A stretch of 64,000 nucleotides of DNA from Clostridia bacterium (lineage in GTDB: Bacteria > Bacillota > Clostridia > Peptostreptococcales > Anaerovoracaceae), in contig CAJTER010000002.1 of the NCBI GenBank assembly GCA_910575405.1, positions 124,001 to 188,000 of the forward strand, in the 5' to 3' direction. The first letter of the stretch is position 1, and every line of letters starts with the position of its first letter. The notes below the pieces were generated by a model. The model saw only the letters and a program-made list of their open reading frames with translations, was not told where the DNA came from and made no database searches. The translations under genes and the position numbers were made by a program. Shown in pieces: positions 33,310-42,250 of this stretch.

Positions 33310-34701
33310 ATGAAAAGTATACCCAGACTGATAAAACGGTTTGTCGGCGTCATGCTGCTGTCCTCTGTTTTGCTGCTCATCTTAAATGTTTCTCTCTTTG
33401 TGCTGTATACCAGAGAGCAGATGCCCAATGCCCACCCCTGGAAAATGGCGGAGAAAGTTGCGAAAGGCTTGCGGCGAGATGCCAGCGGATATAGGCTGCC
33501 GGATACCCTTGCGGGCCAGTTGCGACAGTCTAATGTGTGGGCCGTCTTTCTTGATAATGAAACCATGGAGGTAGTGTGGCAGACGGACAACCTGCCTGAA
33601 ACCGTGCCAATGTCCTATTCTGCTTCGGATATTGCGGGTCTGACCCGCAGATATATTGACGGGTATCCGACCTTTACCGGAGAGTCGGAAGATGGTCTTG
33701 CGGTACTGGGATATCCGAAAGATAGCTTTTGGAAGCATATGTGGCCCAGCTGGGATTACAGGCTGATTTCCCAGCTTCCGAAGACAGGGCTTTCGGTTTT
33801 GGCAGTCAATGCCGCGCTGATTTTTCTCATTTACGTCATTGCCAATTCCAGGCTGCTGAAAGCAGTAAAGCCCATTGCTGCCGGTATTCAGGCCCTGCCT
33901 GCCAGGGAAGCAGTGCATATAAGGGAAGCAGGACTGTTATCGGAGCTTGCAATTAGCATTAATAAAACGTCGGATATCCTGCAGACGCAGAGCAGACAGC
34001 TGCGAAAAAAGGAATATGCTAGGACAAATTGGATCGCCGGTGTATCCCATGACATAAGAACGCCGTTATCCATGGTAATGGGCTATGCGGGTCAGCTGAA
34101 GGAAGATGCGGGTTTGAGCCCAGCAGGAAGAAAGAAGGCGGATGTGATTGTCCGGCAGAGCCAGAGAATGCGGGATCTGATCAATGATCTGAATCTGGCT
34201 TCAAAATTAGAATATAATATGCAGCCGCTTCACCGCAGGAATGAGAATCTGGTCGCGATTGTCCGGCAGGCTGCCGCTGATTTTATCAATATGGACATAG
34301 AAGCACGATATCCGCTGGAATGGAACACCAGCGAAGATCTGACCATGTGTCCGGTGAAGGCGGACCGGGATTTGCTCAAGCGGGCGGTCAGCAATCTGAT
34401 TCAGAACTGTATGAACCATAACCAGAAGGGGTGTACGATTTTTGTATGTGTTGCAGCCGAAAGCCGCACCTGCACAGTAAGTGTTGAGGATGACGGCATC
34501 GGGGTTTCGGACGAACAGATAACAAGGCTCAGCCATTCTTCCCACTACATGGTATGTGATGAAAACCAGGGGGAGCAGCGTCACGGACTAGGACTGCTGA
34601 TTGTCCGGCAAATTGCAGCTGTACATGGAGGAAGCGTTGTGATGGAAAAAAGCCCACGGGGAGGTTTTTCCGTAAAGCTCATATTGCCGATGCGGGAATG
34701 A
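33310..34701 (+). CDS. Sensor histidine kinase
   Basis: A 463-residue membrane kinase. One helix lies at about 11-32 (FVGVMLLSSVLLLILNVSLF), then an extracellular domain of roughly 125 residues, a second helix near 162-180, and the dimerisation box GVSHDIRTPLSMVMGYA with phospho-acceptor H247. The ATPase domain has the N box (LIQNCMNH), G1 (VEDDGIGV) and G2 (RHGLGLLIV). It starts one base after the response-regulator stop. The large external domain suggests direct ligand sensing rather than sensing through the transporter. The ABC operon on the other strand is the likely target. Confidence 0.95.
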   Translation: MKSIPRLIKRFVGVMLLSSVLLLILNVSLFVLYTREQMPNAHPWKMAEKVAKGLRRDASGYRLPDTLAGQLRQSNVWAVFLDNETMEVVWQTDNLPETVPMSYSASDIAGLTRRYIDGYPTFTGESEDGLAVLGYPKDSFWKHMWPSWDYRLISQLPKTGLSVLAVNAALIFLIYVIANSRLLKAVKPIAAGIQALPAREAVHIREAGLLSELAISINKTSDILQTQSRQLRKKEYARTNWIAGVSHDIRTPLSMVMGYAGQLKEDAGLSPAGRKKADVIVRQSQRMRDLINDLNLASKLEYNMQPLHRRNENLVAIVRQAAADFINMDIEARYPLEWNTSEDLTMCPVKADRDLLKRAVSNLIQNCMNHNQKGCTIFVCVAAESRTCTVSVEDDGIGVSDEQITRLSHSSHYMVCDENQGEQRHGLGLLIVRQIAAVHGGSVVMEKSPRGGFSVKLILPMRE

Positions 34702-34763
34702 GGTGGCACGGATCATCCAGAAGATGCTTGAGCAGATCTGAAATAAGGCCTCCTACAAAACAG

Positions 34764-34792
34764 TTGACATTTGCTACCTTCTCAGGTACACT
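34764..34792 (+). promoter_or_regulatory. Promoter for the RND exporter, with -10 inside a repeat end
   Basis: TTGACA at 34764-34769 and TACACT at 34787-34792 are 17 bp apart. The -10 is contained in CAGGTACACTAG (34783-34794), a sequence shared in inverse form with 17658-17669 and resembling the MITE ends. Confidence 0.45.
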
Positions 34793-34836
34793 AGATCTGG
34801 TATAGTGACGATATTATAAGTACATCCGGAGGAGAT

Positions 34837-37800
34837 ATGTTAGCAAAGTTCAGCGTAAAAAAGCCTTTTACTATATTTGTGGTTGTCGTTTTAATTATTG
34901 TATTTGGGATCGTGTCCTTTACAAAAATGACACCAGACTTGTTTCCGGGCATTAATATGCCTTATGCAATCGTTATGACAACTTACCCAGGGGCAAGCCC
35001 GGAGACCGTGGAGCATGATGTTTCCGAGCCCCTGGAAAAGCAGCTGGCAACGTTGAATCATATTAAAAGTGTTACCTCACAGTCCAACGACAGCTATTCC
35101 ATGATTGCTCTGGAATTTTCGGATGATGCGGATATGGACAGCATTTCGGTAGATATACGGGAAAAAATCAATCTTGTTTCAGGAGAATGGGATGAAACAG
35201 TGGGAAATCCCGTTGTTATGAAGATCAACCCGGACATGATGCCGGTTACAGTAGCTGCTGTAAGTATGAAGGATAAAAGCACGGTAGAGACCTCTGACTT
35301 TGTAGAACAAAATCTGCTGTCGCCCTTAGAAGGCGTTGAAGGAATTGCAAGTGTAAATGCTACTGGACTTGTAAGCGAGGATATTCAGGTAGTTCTCTCT
35401 CAGGAAAAGATCGATAAACTGAACAAAAAAATCAGCAAAGCTATTTTAAAACAGTTTTCCAGTGCAAAATCGGATCTGGAGGATGGAATCAGCAAAGCAA
35501 AGGATGGCCAAAAGCAGATCGATTCGGGAAAAAGCAGAATTTCCAGTGCGCAAAAGCAGGCTTCCCGCCAGATGGAGGCAGCAAGAGCCAGACTGACATC
35601 CAGCAGAGAAAAGCTGGTACAGACAAAGGAAGCGATCCTGCAGATCGAAATCCTGCGCGCTGCCCAGCAGCAAGCCAGAGCTGCCGTAAAGGCACAGCGG
35701 CCTACTTTGACAAATAGTCAGATCGAAAAGATCTGCATGAAGGATAAGGAGTATGCACAGACTGCTGCGACCCTTCGGACGCTGAAAAAAACACTTCGCT
35801 CCGCAGGAATGAATCCCAATAAGCTTCCTTCCGCAAGGACGCTGAATGCACAGATAGATGCTATTGACAACAGCCTTTCAGCGCTGAATCTGCAGCAGGC
35901 GGACACTTCGGATACATTGGGCAATAATATGGCGGAGCTGACTGCGCAGGAAGGCAATCTTGCAGTGACCGTCAATCAGCTTCAGTCAGCCTTAGAGGAA
36001 GTTCAGTCTTCAGAAGAAGCAGCATTAAACAGCGCCGATCTCACCGGTATATTGACCATGGAAAATGTGTCGGCGATTTTAGATGCCCAGAATTTTTCCA
36101 TGCCCGCAGGATATGTGAGTGACGGACAGAACAAAATTTTGGTGAGCGTGGGAGATAAAATCAGGGACACCTCCGAGCTGAGGGGCCTGGTTCTTTTAGA
36201 TCTGAGGATTGAAGACATCGATCCTATCAAGCTGTCGGATGTTGCGGCTGTGACAAATGCAAACAACTCTGCGGAAACGTATGCCAAGATTAACAATGAA
36301 AACGGCGTACTCATGACATTTACAAAACAATCCGGCTATTCTACGGCCGAAGTAGCGGAGCGGATCAATGAGACGTTTGAAGAGCTCTCTTCAAAGCACC
36401 AGGGTCTGACCTTTACTACTCTGTCGGACCAGGGAGAGTATATCCATATGGTCGTCAATTCCGTAACGCAGAACCTGCTGGTGGGAGCAATTTTGGCTAT
36501 CCTGATTCTGCTGTTCTTCTTAAGGGATATCAGACCTACGATTATTACAGCGGTCAGCATCCCTATCAGCGTGACCTTTGCAATTGCACTTATGTATTTT
36601 TCGGGCGTATCCATCAATGTAATTTCTCTGGCAGGATTGGCAGTGGGGGTCGGTATGCTGGTGGATAATTCCATTGTGGTGATCGAGAATATTTACAGGC
36701 TGCGAACAATGGGCTACAGTCATACGAGGGCTGCCATGGCGGGAGCTGCTCAGGTGACTGGCGCCATTACAGCATCGACTCTGACGACTATCTGCGTATT
36801 TGTGCCCATTATTTTTGTGGACGGAATGACGCGCCAGCTCTTTATGGATATGGCCCTGACGATTACATATTCTCTGATGGCAAGCCTGCTCATCGCACTG
36901 ACGCTGGTTCCTGCCATGGCAAGAGGACTCCTGAAGAAGGATGCAAAAAAGACAGCCCTCAGTCAGGACAGTCCCATTATCCAGAAATACAAACAAGCGT
37001 TGGAATTCTGCCTGAGCCACAGGATCATCGTTCTTATCGCCGCGGTTGTTCTCCTGGGAGCTTCTACCGGTTTTGCTCTTGCAAGAGGTTTTTCCTATAT
37101 GCCGGCTATGACAAGCCCGCAGATGTCTGTTACGGTTCAGATGCCTAAGGACAGCGACCTTCTGCAGACAGCGGAAGCTGCTGATGCTATAGCAGGAGAA
37201 ATCTCAAAGTTGGAATATGTGGAAACGGTAGGCGCAATGCTTGCAAGTGATGCGGGAAGCGCTATGGGAATGTCTGCAGGCGGAGACAAAGATGTAACCC
37301 AGGTGATGATGTATGTGATTCTGGATGAAGATAAACTCAGTAAATCAAAGGATCTTTCCAAACAAATTGAGGCTTTGGGTCCCAAATATAATTGTGAAAT
37401 TACGGCCCAGGGCGAGACAGATATGATGTCTATGACAGGCGGAGCAGGCGTTCAGCTGAAAATTTACTGCGATGATCTGGAACAGCTCAGAACTGCGGGC
37501 CTTGCTGTTGAAGAAGGTCTGCAAAAGGTGGAAGGTCTTGAAAATATAACGGATACAAATGAGGACAGCACTCCGAAGCTGCAGATTACGATTAATAAGA
37601 ACCGTGCTATGTCTTACGGACTGACGGTTGCGCAGATTTTTGCGGAGCTTTCGGGCCAGATTTCCAGCGATGACGCGGCAACAAGCCTTGTGGCAAACGG
37701 CGAGGGAACGGATGTAATGGTTGCCGGAAACGAAACGGGTTCCATGACCATAGGGGATCTGGAGAGCCTGAAGGTGACTGGCAAAAAGCCTGACGGAACA

Positions 37801-38556
37801 GAGGAAAAGGTCAAGCTGGCGGACATTGCAGATATCCGGCAGGGCCAGACGCTGAGCATCATCAACCGAGATGAACAGAAGCGCGTTCTTTCTGTAACAG
37901 CGGATCTGCAGGATGGGTACAACATTACTCATGTAACCAGCGAGGCAAAGGAGGTCGTTGACAAGCTGAATCTGCCTACCGAGGCGAAGGTTGAGTTTGA
38001 AGGCGAAAATGAAGAGATCATGGATGCCATGAAACAGCTGCTTCTCATGCTGGCCCTTGGCATTCTGATGGTATATCTGATTATGGTGGCACAGTTCCAA
38101 TCTCTTCGTTCACCGCTCATTATCATGGGTACTGTACCTCTTGCCTTTACGGGAGGAATGCTGGCGTTGCTGATCACCTTCCAGGAAGTAAGCGTAGTTG
38201 CGCTTCTCGGATTTATCATGTTGGTAGGTGTTGTCGTCAATAATGCGATTGTACTAGTGGACTGTATCAACCGCTTCCGATTAGAGGATGGGATGGAGCG
38301 GCATCAGGCCATTGTAGAGGCCGGCGCTGTAAGAATGCGGCCAGTGCTTATGACAGCGATTACGACGATTTTAGGGCTACTTCCTCTTGCCATTGGTTTT
38401 GGAGATGGGGCGGAAATGATCCAGCCTGTAGCGATTGTCTGCATAGGAGGGCTGATTTACGCGACTATTACGACCTTGATGGTGATTCCGGTTATGTACA
38501 GTTTGCTGGGCAAAAAACATATGGCGAAGATAGCGGAGGAAGATCTGACTGTGTAG
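34837..38556 (+). CDS. RND-family efflux permease with a long coiled-coil insert
   Basis: A 1,239-residue exporter of the AcrB/SwrC (HAE) type. The N-terminal helix and porter start are typical (FSVKKPFTIFVVVVLIIVF, then DLFPGINMPYAIVMTTYPGA). The first membrane block includes VGMLVDNSIVVIENIYR, the second VGVVVNNAIVLVDCINRFR. Residues about 200-400 are a Q-, S- and K-rich coiled coil inserted in the first porter domain before the sequence resumes at ILTMENVSAILDAQNF. Such inserts occur in Clostridial relatives and could replace the missing membrane-fusion and outer-membrane partners. Start ATG 34837 follows GGAGGAG. No adaptor protein gene is nearby. Confidence 0.92.
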   Translation: MLAKFSVKKPFTIFVVVVLIIVFGIVSFTKMTPDLFPGINMPYAIVMTTYPGASPETVEHDVSEPLEKQLATLNHIKSVTSQSNDSYSMIALEFSDDADMDSISVDIREKINLVSGEWDETVGNPVVMKINPDMMPVTVAAVSMKDKSTVETSDFVEQNLLSPLEGVEGIASVNATGLVSEDIQVVLSQEKIDKLNKKISKAILKQFSSAKSDLEDGISKAKDGQKQIDSGKSRISSAQKQASRQMEAARARLTSSREKLVQTKEAILQIEILRAAQQQARAAVKAQRPTLTNSQIEKICMKDKEYAQTAATLRTLKKTLRSAGMNPNKLPSARTLNAQIDAIDNSLSALNLQQADTSDTLGNNMAELTAQEGNLAVTVNQLQSALEEVQSSEEAALNSADLTGILTMENVSAILDAQNFSMPAGYVSDGQNKILVSVGDKIRDTSELRGLVLLDLRIEDIDPIKLSDVAAVTNANNSAETYAKINNENGVLMTFTKQSGYSTAEVAERINETFEELSSKHQGLTFTTLSDQGEYIHMVVNSVTQNLLVGAILAILILLFFLRDIRPTIITAVSIPISVTFAIALMYFSGVSINVISLAGLAVGVGMLVDNSIVVIENIYRLRTMGYSHTRAAMAGAAQVTGAITASTLTTICVFVPIIFVDGMTRQLFMDMALTITYSLMASLLIALTLVPAMARGLLKKDAKKTALSQDSPIIQKYKQALEFCLSHRIIVLIAAVVLLGASTGFALARGFSYMPAMTSPQMSVTVQMPKDSDLLQTAEAADAIAGEISKLEYVETVGAMLASDAGSAMGMSAGGDKDVTQVMMYVILDEDKLSKSKDLSKQIEALGPKYNCEITAQGETDMMSMTGGAGVQLKIYCDDLEQLRTAGLAVEEGLQKVEGLENITDTNEDSTPKLQITINKNRAMSYGLTVAQIFAELSGQISSDDAATSLVANGEGTDVMVAGNETGSMTIGDLESLKVTGKKPDGTEEKVKLADIADIRQGQTLSIINRDEQKRVLSVTADLQDGYNITHVTSEAKEVVDKLNLPTEAKVEFEGENEEIMDAMKQLLLMLALGILMVYLIMVAQFQSLRSPLIIMGTVPLAFTGGMLALLITFQEVSVVALLGFIMLVGVVVNNAIVLVDCINRFRLEDGMERHQAIVEAGAVRMRPVLMTAITTILGLLPLAIGFGDGAEMIQPVAIVCIGGLIYATITTLMVIPVMYSLLGKKHMAKIAEEDLTV

Positions 38557-38561
38557 AATAC

Positions 38562-38607
38562 GTGTACTGGCCACCTGACTTTGAGATGTCTGGCGTGGCC
38601 AGTCCAC
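38562..38607. repeat. Miniature hairpin built from MITE ends
   Basis: GTGTACTGGCCAC (38562-38574) and GTGGCCAGTCCAC (38595-38607) pair at 12 of 13 positions. The first 18 bases, GTGTACTGGCCACCTGAC, are identical to one end of the MITE at 9369-9534. It lies 5 bp after the RND stop codon and could also serve as a terminator. Confidence 0.7.
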
Positions 38608-38673
38608 TAGCATCGAAACTTGATTTCTATTTTATGGAATGTAAGTTTATATCAAAATTTTAGCAATAATGGC

Positions 38674-38702
38674 TTGTATAATGGGAAAAACTATGCTATA
38701 AT
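38674..38702 (+). promoter_or_regulatory. Promoter for tRNA-Leu
   Basis: TTGTAT at 38674-38679 and TATAAT at 38697-38702 are spaced by 17 bp, with the mature tRNA 5' end 12 bp downstream. Confidence 0.65.
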
Positions 38703-38713
38703 TATATCATTGC

Positions 38714-38800
38714 GCCGGCGTGATGGAATTGGCAGACGTGCGGGACTCAAAATCCCGTGGTGGCAACACCGTATGGGTTCGACCCCCATCGCCGGCACCA
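38714..38800 (+). tRNA. tRNA-Leu (anticodon CAA)
   Basis: The acceptor arms GCCGGCG and CGCCGGC pair perfectly, followed by A and an encoded CCA. The anticodon stem CGGGA/TCCCG encloses CTCAAAA, giving anticodon CAA for UUG codons. A long variable arm (GGTGGCAACACC) and the T-loop GGTTCGACC fit a class II tRNA-Leu of 87 bases. The open frame running through this region is not a gene. Confidence 0.96.
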
Positions 38801-38847
38801 TTTTTATTAATTTGGATGAAGTTAGTAGGTTAAGGAGGCTCTATTTT

Positions 38848-39336
38848 ATGAATGGTAGTATGATAACGACATTATTGCCCTTAGTGTTGTTACTGGTAGT
38901 AATGTATTTTCTGCTTATCAGACCTCAGAAGAAGAGGGAAAAACAGGTTAACGAAATGAGGAGCAATGTCCGCGTTGGTGATGAAATCATAACGATTGGC
39001 GGCATCTGTGGAAAGGTCGTAAAGACGAAAGAAGAATCTCTTGTAATTCAGGTTGGTGCTGACAAGGTGAAATTTGAAGTAATGAGATGGTCAGTTTCCA
39101 AAGTAGTGGAAAGCGCAAAGGCAACGAAGAAGGTCAGCGTTCCTGCACCTGATGAAGATGAGGAAGAACCTAAGAAGGCAATGCCGAAACGGCTAAAGAA
39201 AAAATCCGAAGCATCGGATCCAGAGGAAGCAAAAGAAGAAGCTAAGGATACGCCTGTGGAATCTGTCGAAGCAGAAGAAGCTGCGGATACTCAAGAAAAA
39301 GAATCAGAAGAAGCTGCTCCTGCGGAAGAAAAATAG
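38848..39336 (+). CDS. yajC: Preprotein translocase subunit YajC with extended acidic tail
   Basis: A 162-residue protein with one N-terminal helix (ITTLLPLVLLLVVMYFLLI), the motif RPQKKREKQ and the beta-rich core VRVGDEIITIGGICGKVV. This is YajC, partner of SecDF in the Sec translocase. After residue 90 it continues as a low-complexity tail rich in E, A, K and D (about 70 residues), making it longer than the usual 85-115. Start ATG 38848 follows AAGGAGG at 38832-38838. secDF lies two genes downstream, as expected for the family. Confidence 0.94.
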   Translation: MNGSMITTLLPLVLLLVVMYFLLIRPQKKREKQVNEMRSNVRVGDEIITIGGICGKVVKTKEESLVIQVGADKVKFEVMRWSVSKVVESAKATKKVSVPAPDEDEEEPKKAMPKRLKKKSEASDPEEAKEEAKDTPVESVEAEEAADTQEKESEEAAPAEEK

Positions 39337-39362
39337 ACCTGCTTGTTTTGTGTAGATTCAAG

Positions 39363-39396
39363 GGCACACTGTATGTGATTTGCAGTGTGTCTTTTT
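39363..39396 (+). terminator. Rho-independent terminator after yajC
   Basis: GGCACACTG (39363-39371) pairs with CAGTGTGTC (39383-39391), one G-U pair, followed by TTTTTC. Confidence 0.8.
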
Positions 39397-39488
39397 CTTT
39401 GCGGTCAGTATACGGATGTTCTTATTTTCTCCGGTTAACAATATATTGTTATGACAGCCTGTTTAAAGGCGGAATGGAGGTAATAAGA

Positions 39489-39857
39489 ATGACGGAAAAA
39501 CTAATCAGGATTGGCAAGGGTTATTTGCTCAGCCTGGCTGTGTTTGCAGTTTTGACAGCACTCGGAGCAGTACTTATGAAGATAACTCCCTTTCCGGAAA
39601 GCTGGGGCTTTTGTTATGTGATCGCGGCAATGGGAATTTCGTGTCTCTTTGTGGGGCTTTACATTTCCAGCTATTTTCAAAAATCAGGACTTCTTACGGG
39701 GCTTTGCTGTTCCGCAGTGCTTCTGGCCTGCATTTTGGCTCTTGTCAGCGCCTGTTTTTCAAAGCTGCCGAATATGGAAATTCTGAAGCCGGCCTATCTG
39801 CTCCCCCTGTGCGCGGGAGTCGCGGGCGGAATTCTGGGGGCAAACATGAAAAAGTAG
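39489..39857 (+). CDS. TIGR04086/YrzE-type membrane protein
   Basis: A 122-residue protein with four predicted helices (YLLSLAVFAVLTALGAVLM, YVIAAMGISCLFVGLYIS, LTGLCCSAVLLACILALVS, YLLPLCAGVAGGILGAN). The location between yajC and secDF and the overall shape match the TIGR04086 family (B. subtilis YrzE), whose function is unknown. Start ATG 39489 lies 8 bp after GGAGG at 39476-39480. Confidence 0.8.
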   Translation: MTEKLIRIGKGYLLSLAVFAVLTALGAVLMKITPFPESWGFCYVIAAMGISCLFVGLYISSYFQKSGLLTGLCCSAVLLACILALVSACFSKLPNMEILKPAYLLPLCAGVAGGILGANMKK

Positions 39858-39990
39858 CTGAAAAGAAGAAAAAGCATCTGGTTTTCCCTTGTGGAAACAG
39901 ATAAAAAGTAGTAAAATATTATGACTATAGTTTAAATTGGCAAGGTTTTTGTCAAATAAAATACATAAGAAAAAATAATTGGAGGATGAG

Positions 39991-42222
39991 ATGAATTACA
40001 AGCTTAAGAGAGTTTTGGCAGTTTTGGTCATCTTACTGACTGCGTTCGGATGGTACGTGACGATCTTCGGACTTGGCTCTGTTATGGAGCCGACAAAGGA
40101 CAAGATCAAGCTGGGACTGGACATCAAGGGAGGCGTTTACGTTGTTATGGAAGCTCAGACTGATGTCACAGGCGAAGAACTGACCAGCCTGATGAACCAG
40201 ACTCAGGCTGTTATCGAAGAACGTGTAAACCAGATGGGGCTTGCTGAGCCGGTTGTTACGGTAGAGGGCCAAAAGAGAATACGTGTCGAACTGCCGGGAG
40301 CAGAGGACGCAGAAGAGGCTATTGAGCAGATCGGAAAGACCGCTCAGCTTCAGTTTGCTCTGGCAGACGGAACGATTGTGCTGGATGGAAGCAATGTGAA
40401 GGATGCGACTACAGGCACTGCTGAGGACGGCGGATATGCAGTCAACCTGCAGTTTGACAGCGAAGGAGCTGATAAATTTGCAGATGCCACCAGCAAGGCT
40501 TACGAAGGAAGTGTGACTTCCTCCTATGAAGGCGTACAGAATAATGCGATTATGATCCTCTTGGATGATCAGATTATTTCAGCGCCTGGTGTAAGAAGCG
40601 GTCCGATTACAGGCGGAAGCTGCGAGATTTCAGGCAGCTTTACTCAGGAAGAGGCTAAAAATCTGGCTGCTCTTATCCGGGGCGGTGCGCTTCCTGTAGA
40701 GCTGGTAGAGGTAACATCTTCGGTTCAGACCGCGAAGATCGGTTATAATGCGCTGGAGCAGAGCATCTTTGCCGGCTTTATCGGCATTGCTTTGATCTTC
40801 ATCATTATGCTCATCGGATACAGAGCCATGGGTATTGCGGCTGATATCGGGCTGCTGCTTTATGTAGTTATTGTCTTAAATATCATGGCCCTTATGGGCA
40901 GCGTTCTTACGCTTCCGGGAATTGCCGGCATCATTCTGTCCATCGGTATGGCGGTGGATGCCAACGTCATCATATTCTCGCGAATACGAGAGGAAATTAT
41001 CGCGGGCAAGAGTATCCGCTCTGCTGTGCAGACAGGCTTTAAACGGGCCATGAGCACAGTTGTGGACTCCCAGGTAACTACCTTTATCGCAGCGATTATA
41101 TTGTATCAGATCGGTACAAGTACAGTAAAGGGCTTTGCCTGGACGCTGATGATCGGTATTCTGGTGAGCCTGTTTACAGCAGTACTCATTACAAGACTGT
41201 ACATGAGCATTCTTGCAGATAGCAAGATCTTTAATAAAAAAGGCTTTTACGGAATTAAAGCGGACAACACAGCAACCTTCCAGGTCAACAGAGAGCTTCA
41301 TTTCGTAAAATACAGAAAAATTTTCTTTGGAGTCAGCATTGGAATCATGGTTATCGGCCTTGCCTTTGGAGTGATCCGCGGATTGAATTATGGAATCGAC
41401 TTTACAGGAGGTACCATGCTTCAGGTGGATATGGGCAAGCAGGTAGCGGCTGCTGATGTGGAAAAATCTATCAAGGAATACAAGCTGAGTCCGGAAATCA
41501 TTTATTCGGGTGAAGGAAATAAGGAAGTCGTAATCCGTACGATGAAGGCTCTGGATTCGGATCAGAGAGCGGAGGTCCTCAAAACTATGCAGGAGGACTT
41601 CGGATTTGAAGACGACGATGTCATCGCACAGGAGCTCTTCGGTCCGTCTGTAGGAAAAGAGCTGAGAAACAACGCAATTAAAGCAATCCTTCTGTCAGCC
41701 CTGTGTATGTTGATTTATATCAGGCTCAGGTTCTCGGAATGGAAATTCGGCGGCGCCGCTCTGCTGGGCGTATTAAACGACGTGCTCCTGGTAATCGCCT
41801 TTTATGCGATTTTCAATGTGCAGGTTAACAATCCGTTCATTGCAGGTATTCTAACCGTAGTTGGATATTCCATTAATGATACCATTGTAGTATTTGACCG
41901 TATTCGTGAAAACCTGAAATATTCAAGGCGAGGCGGTACAGAAGAGCTTATTGACCGGAGTATCACTCAGACATTGGGACGCTCCCTGATGACATCTTTC
42001 ACTACTTTGATCGTTATGATCCCGCTGTTTGTCATGACAGGAAGTGCTATCCGGCAGTTCACACTTCCATTGATGGTAGGTGTACTGGTGGGTGCAGCCT
42101 CCTCCATTACTATCTGTAGCCCGCTGTACTATGAATTTGCGCAGAGGGGACAGGGAAGCCAGTACCTGAAGGATGTAAAGAAAAAGAAAAAAGCGGAAAA
42201 AAGCAAGAATGCTGAAAAATAA
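39991..42222 (+). CDS. secDF: Protein translocase SecDF, fused in one polypeptide
   Basis: A 743-residue protein in which SecD and SecF are joined. The SecD half has the first helix, LGLDIKGGVYVVMEAQ (D1 motif), the periplasmic-type domain with PITGGSCEISGSFT, and the membrane block MAVDANVIIFSRIREEI. The SecF half begins near residue 435 with GLNYGIDFTGGTMLQVDM and includes SINDTIVVFDRIREN. Twelve helices in total. It uses the proton or sodium gradient to help complete Sec export. Start ATG 39991 is 5 bp after GGAGG at 39981-39985; an upstream TTG overlaps that site. relA follows 28 bp later. Confidence 0.96.
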   Translation: MNYKLKRVLAVLVILLTAFGWYVTIFGLGSVMEPTKDKIKLGLDIKGGVYVVMEAQTDVTGEELTSLMNQTQAVIEERVNQMGLAEPVVTVEGQKRIRVELPGAEDAEEAIEQIGKTAQLQFALADGTIVLDGSNVKDATTGTAEDGGYAVNLQFDSEGADKFADATSKAYEGSVTSSYEGVQNNAIMILLDDQIISAPGVRSGPITGGSCEISGSFTQEEAKNLAALIRGGALPVELVEVTSSVQTAKIGYNALEQSIFAGFIGIALIFIIMLIGYRAMGIAADIGLLLYVVIVLNIMALMGSVLTLPGIAGIILSIGMAVDANVIIFSRIREEIIAGKSIRSAVQTGFKRAMSTVVDSQVTTFIAAIILYQIGTSTVKGFAWTLMIGILVSLFTAVLITRLYMSILADSKIFNKKGFYGIKADNTATFQVNRELHFVKYRKIFFGVSIGIMVIGLAFGVIRGLNYGIDFTGGTMLQVDMGKQVAAADVEKSIKEYKLSPEIIYSGEGNKEVVIRTMKALDSDQRAEVLKTMQEDFGFEDDDVIAQELFGPSVGKELRNNAIKAILLSALCMLIYIRLRFSEWKFGGAALLGVLNDVLLVIAFYAIFNVQVNNPFIAGILTVVGYSINDTIVVFDRIRENLKYSRRGGTEELIDRSITQTLGRSLMTSFTTLIVMIPLFVMTGSAIRQFTLPLMVGVLVGAASSITICSPLYYEFAQRGQGSQYLKDVKKKKKAEKSKNAEK

Positions 42223-42250
42223 GAGTAAGAGTGAAGGAAAAGAGCGGTAA

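Noticed and set aside
38620-38847. Open frame upstream of yajC
   Set aside because: It runs through tRNA-Leu; the yajC start at 38848 has its own ribosome site.
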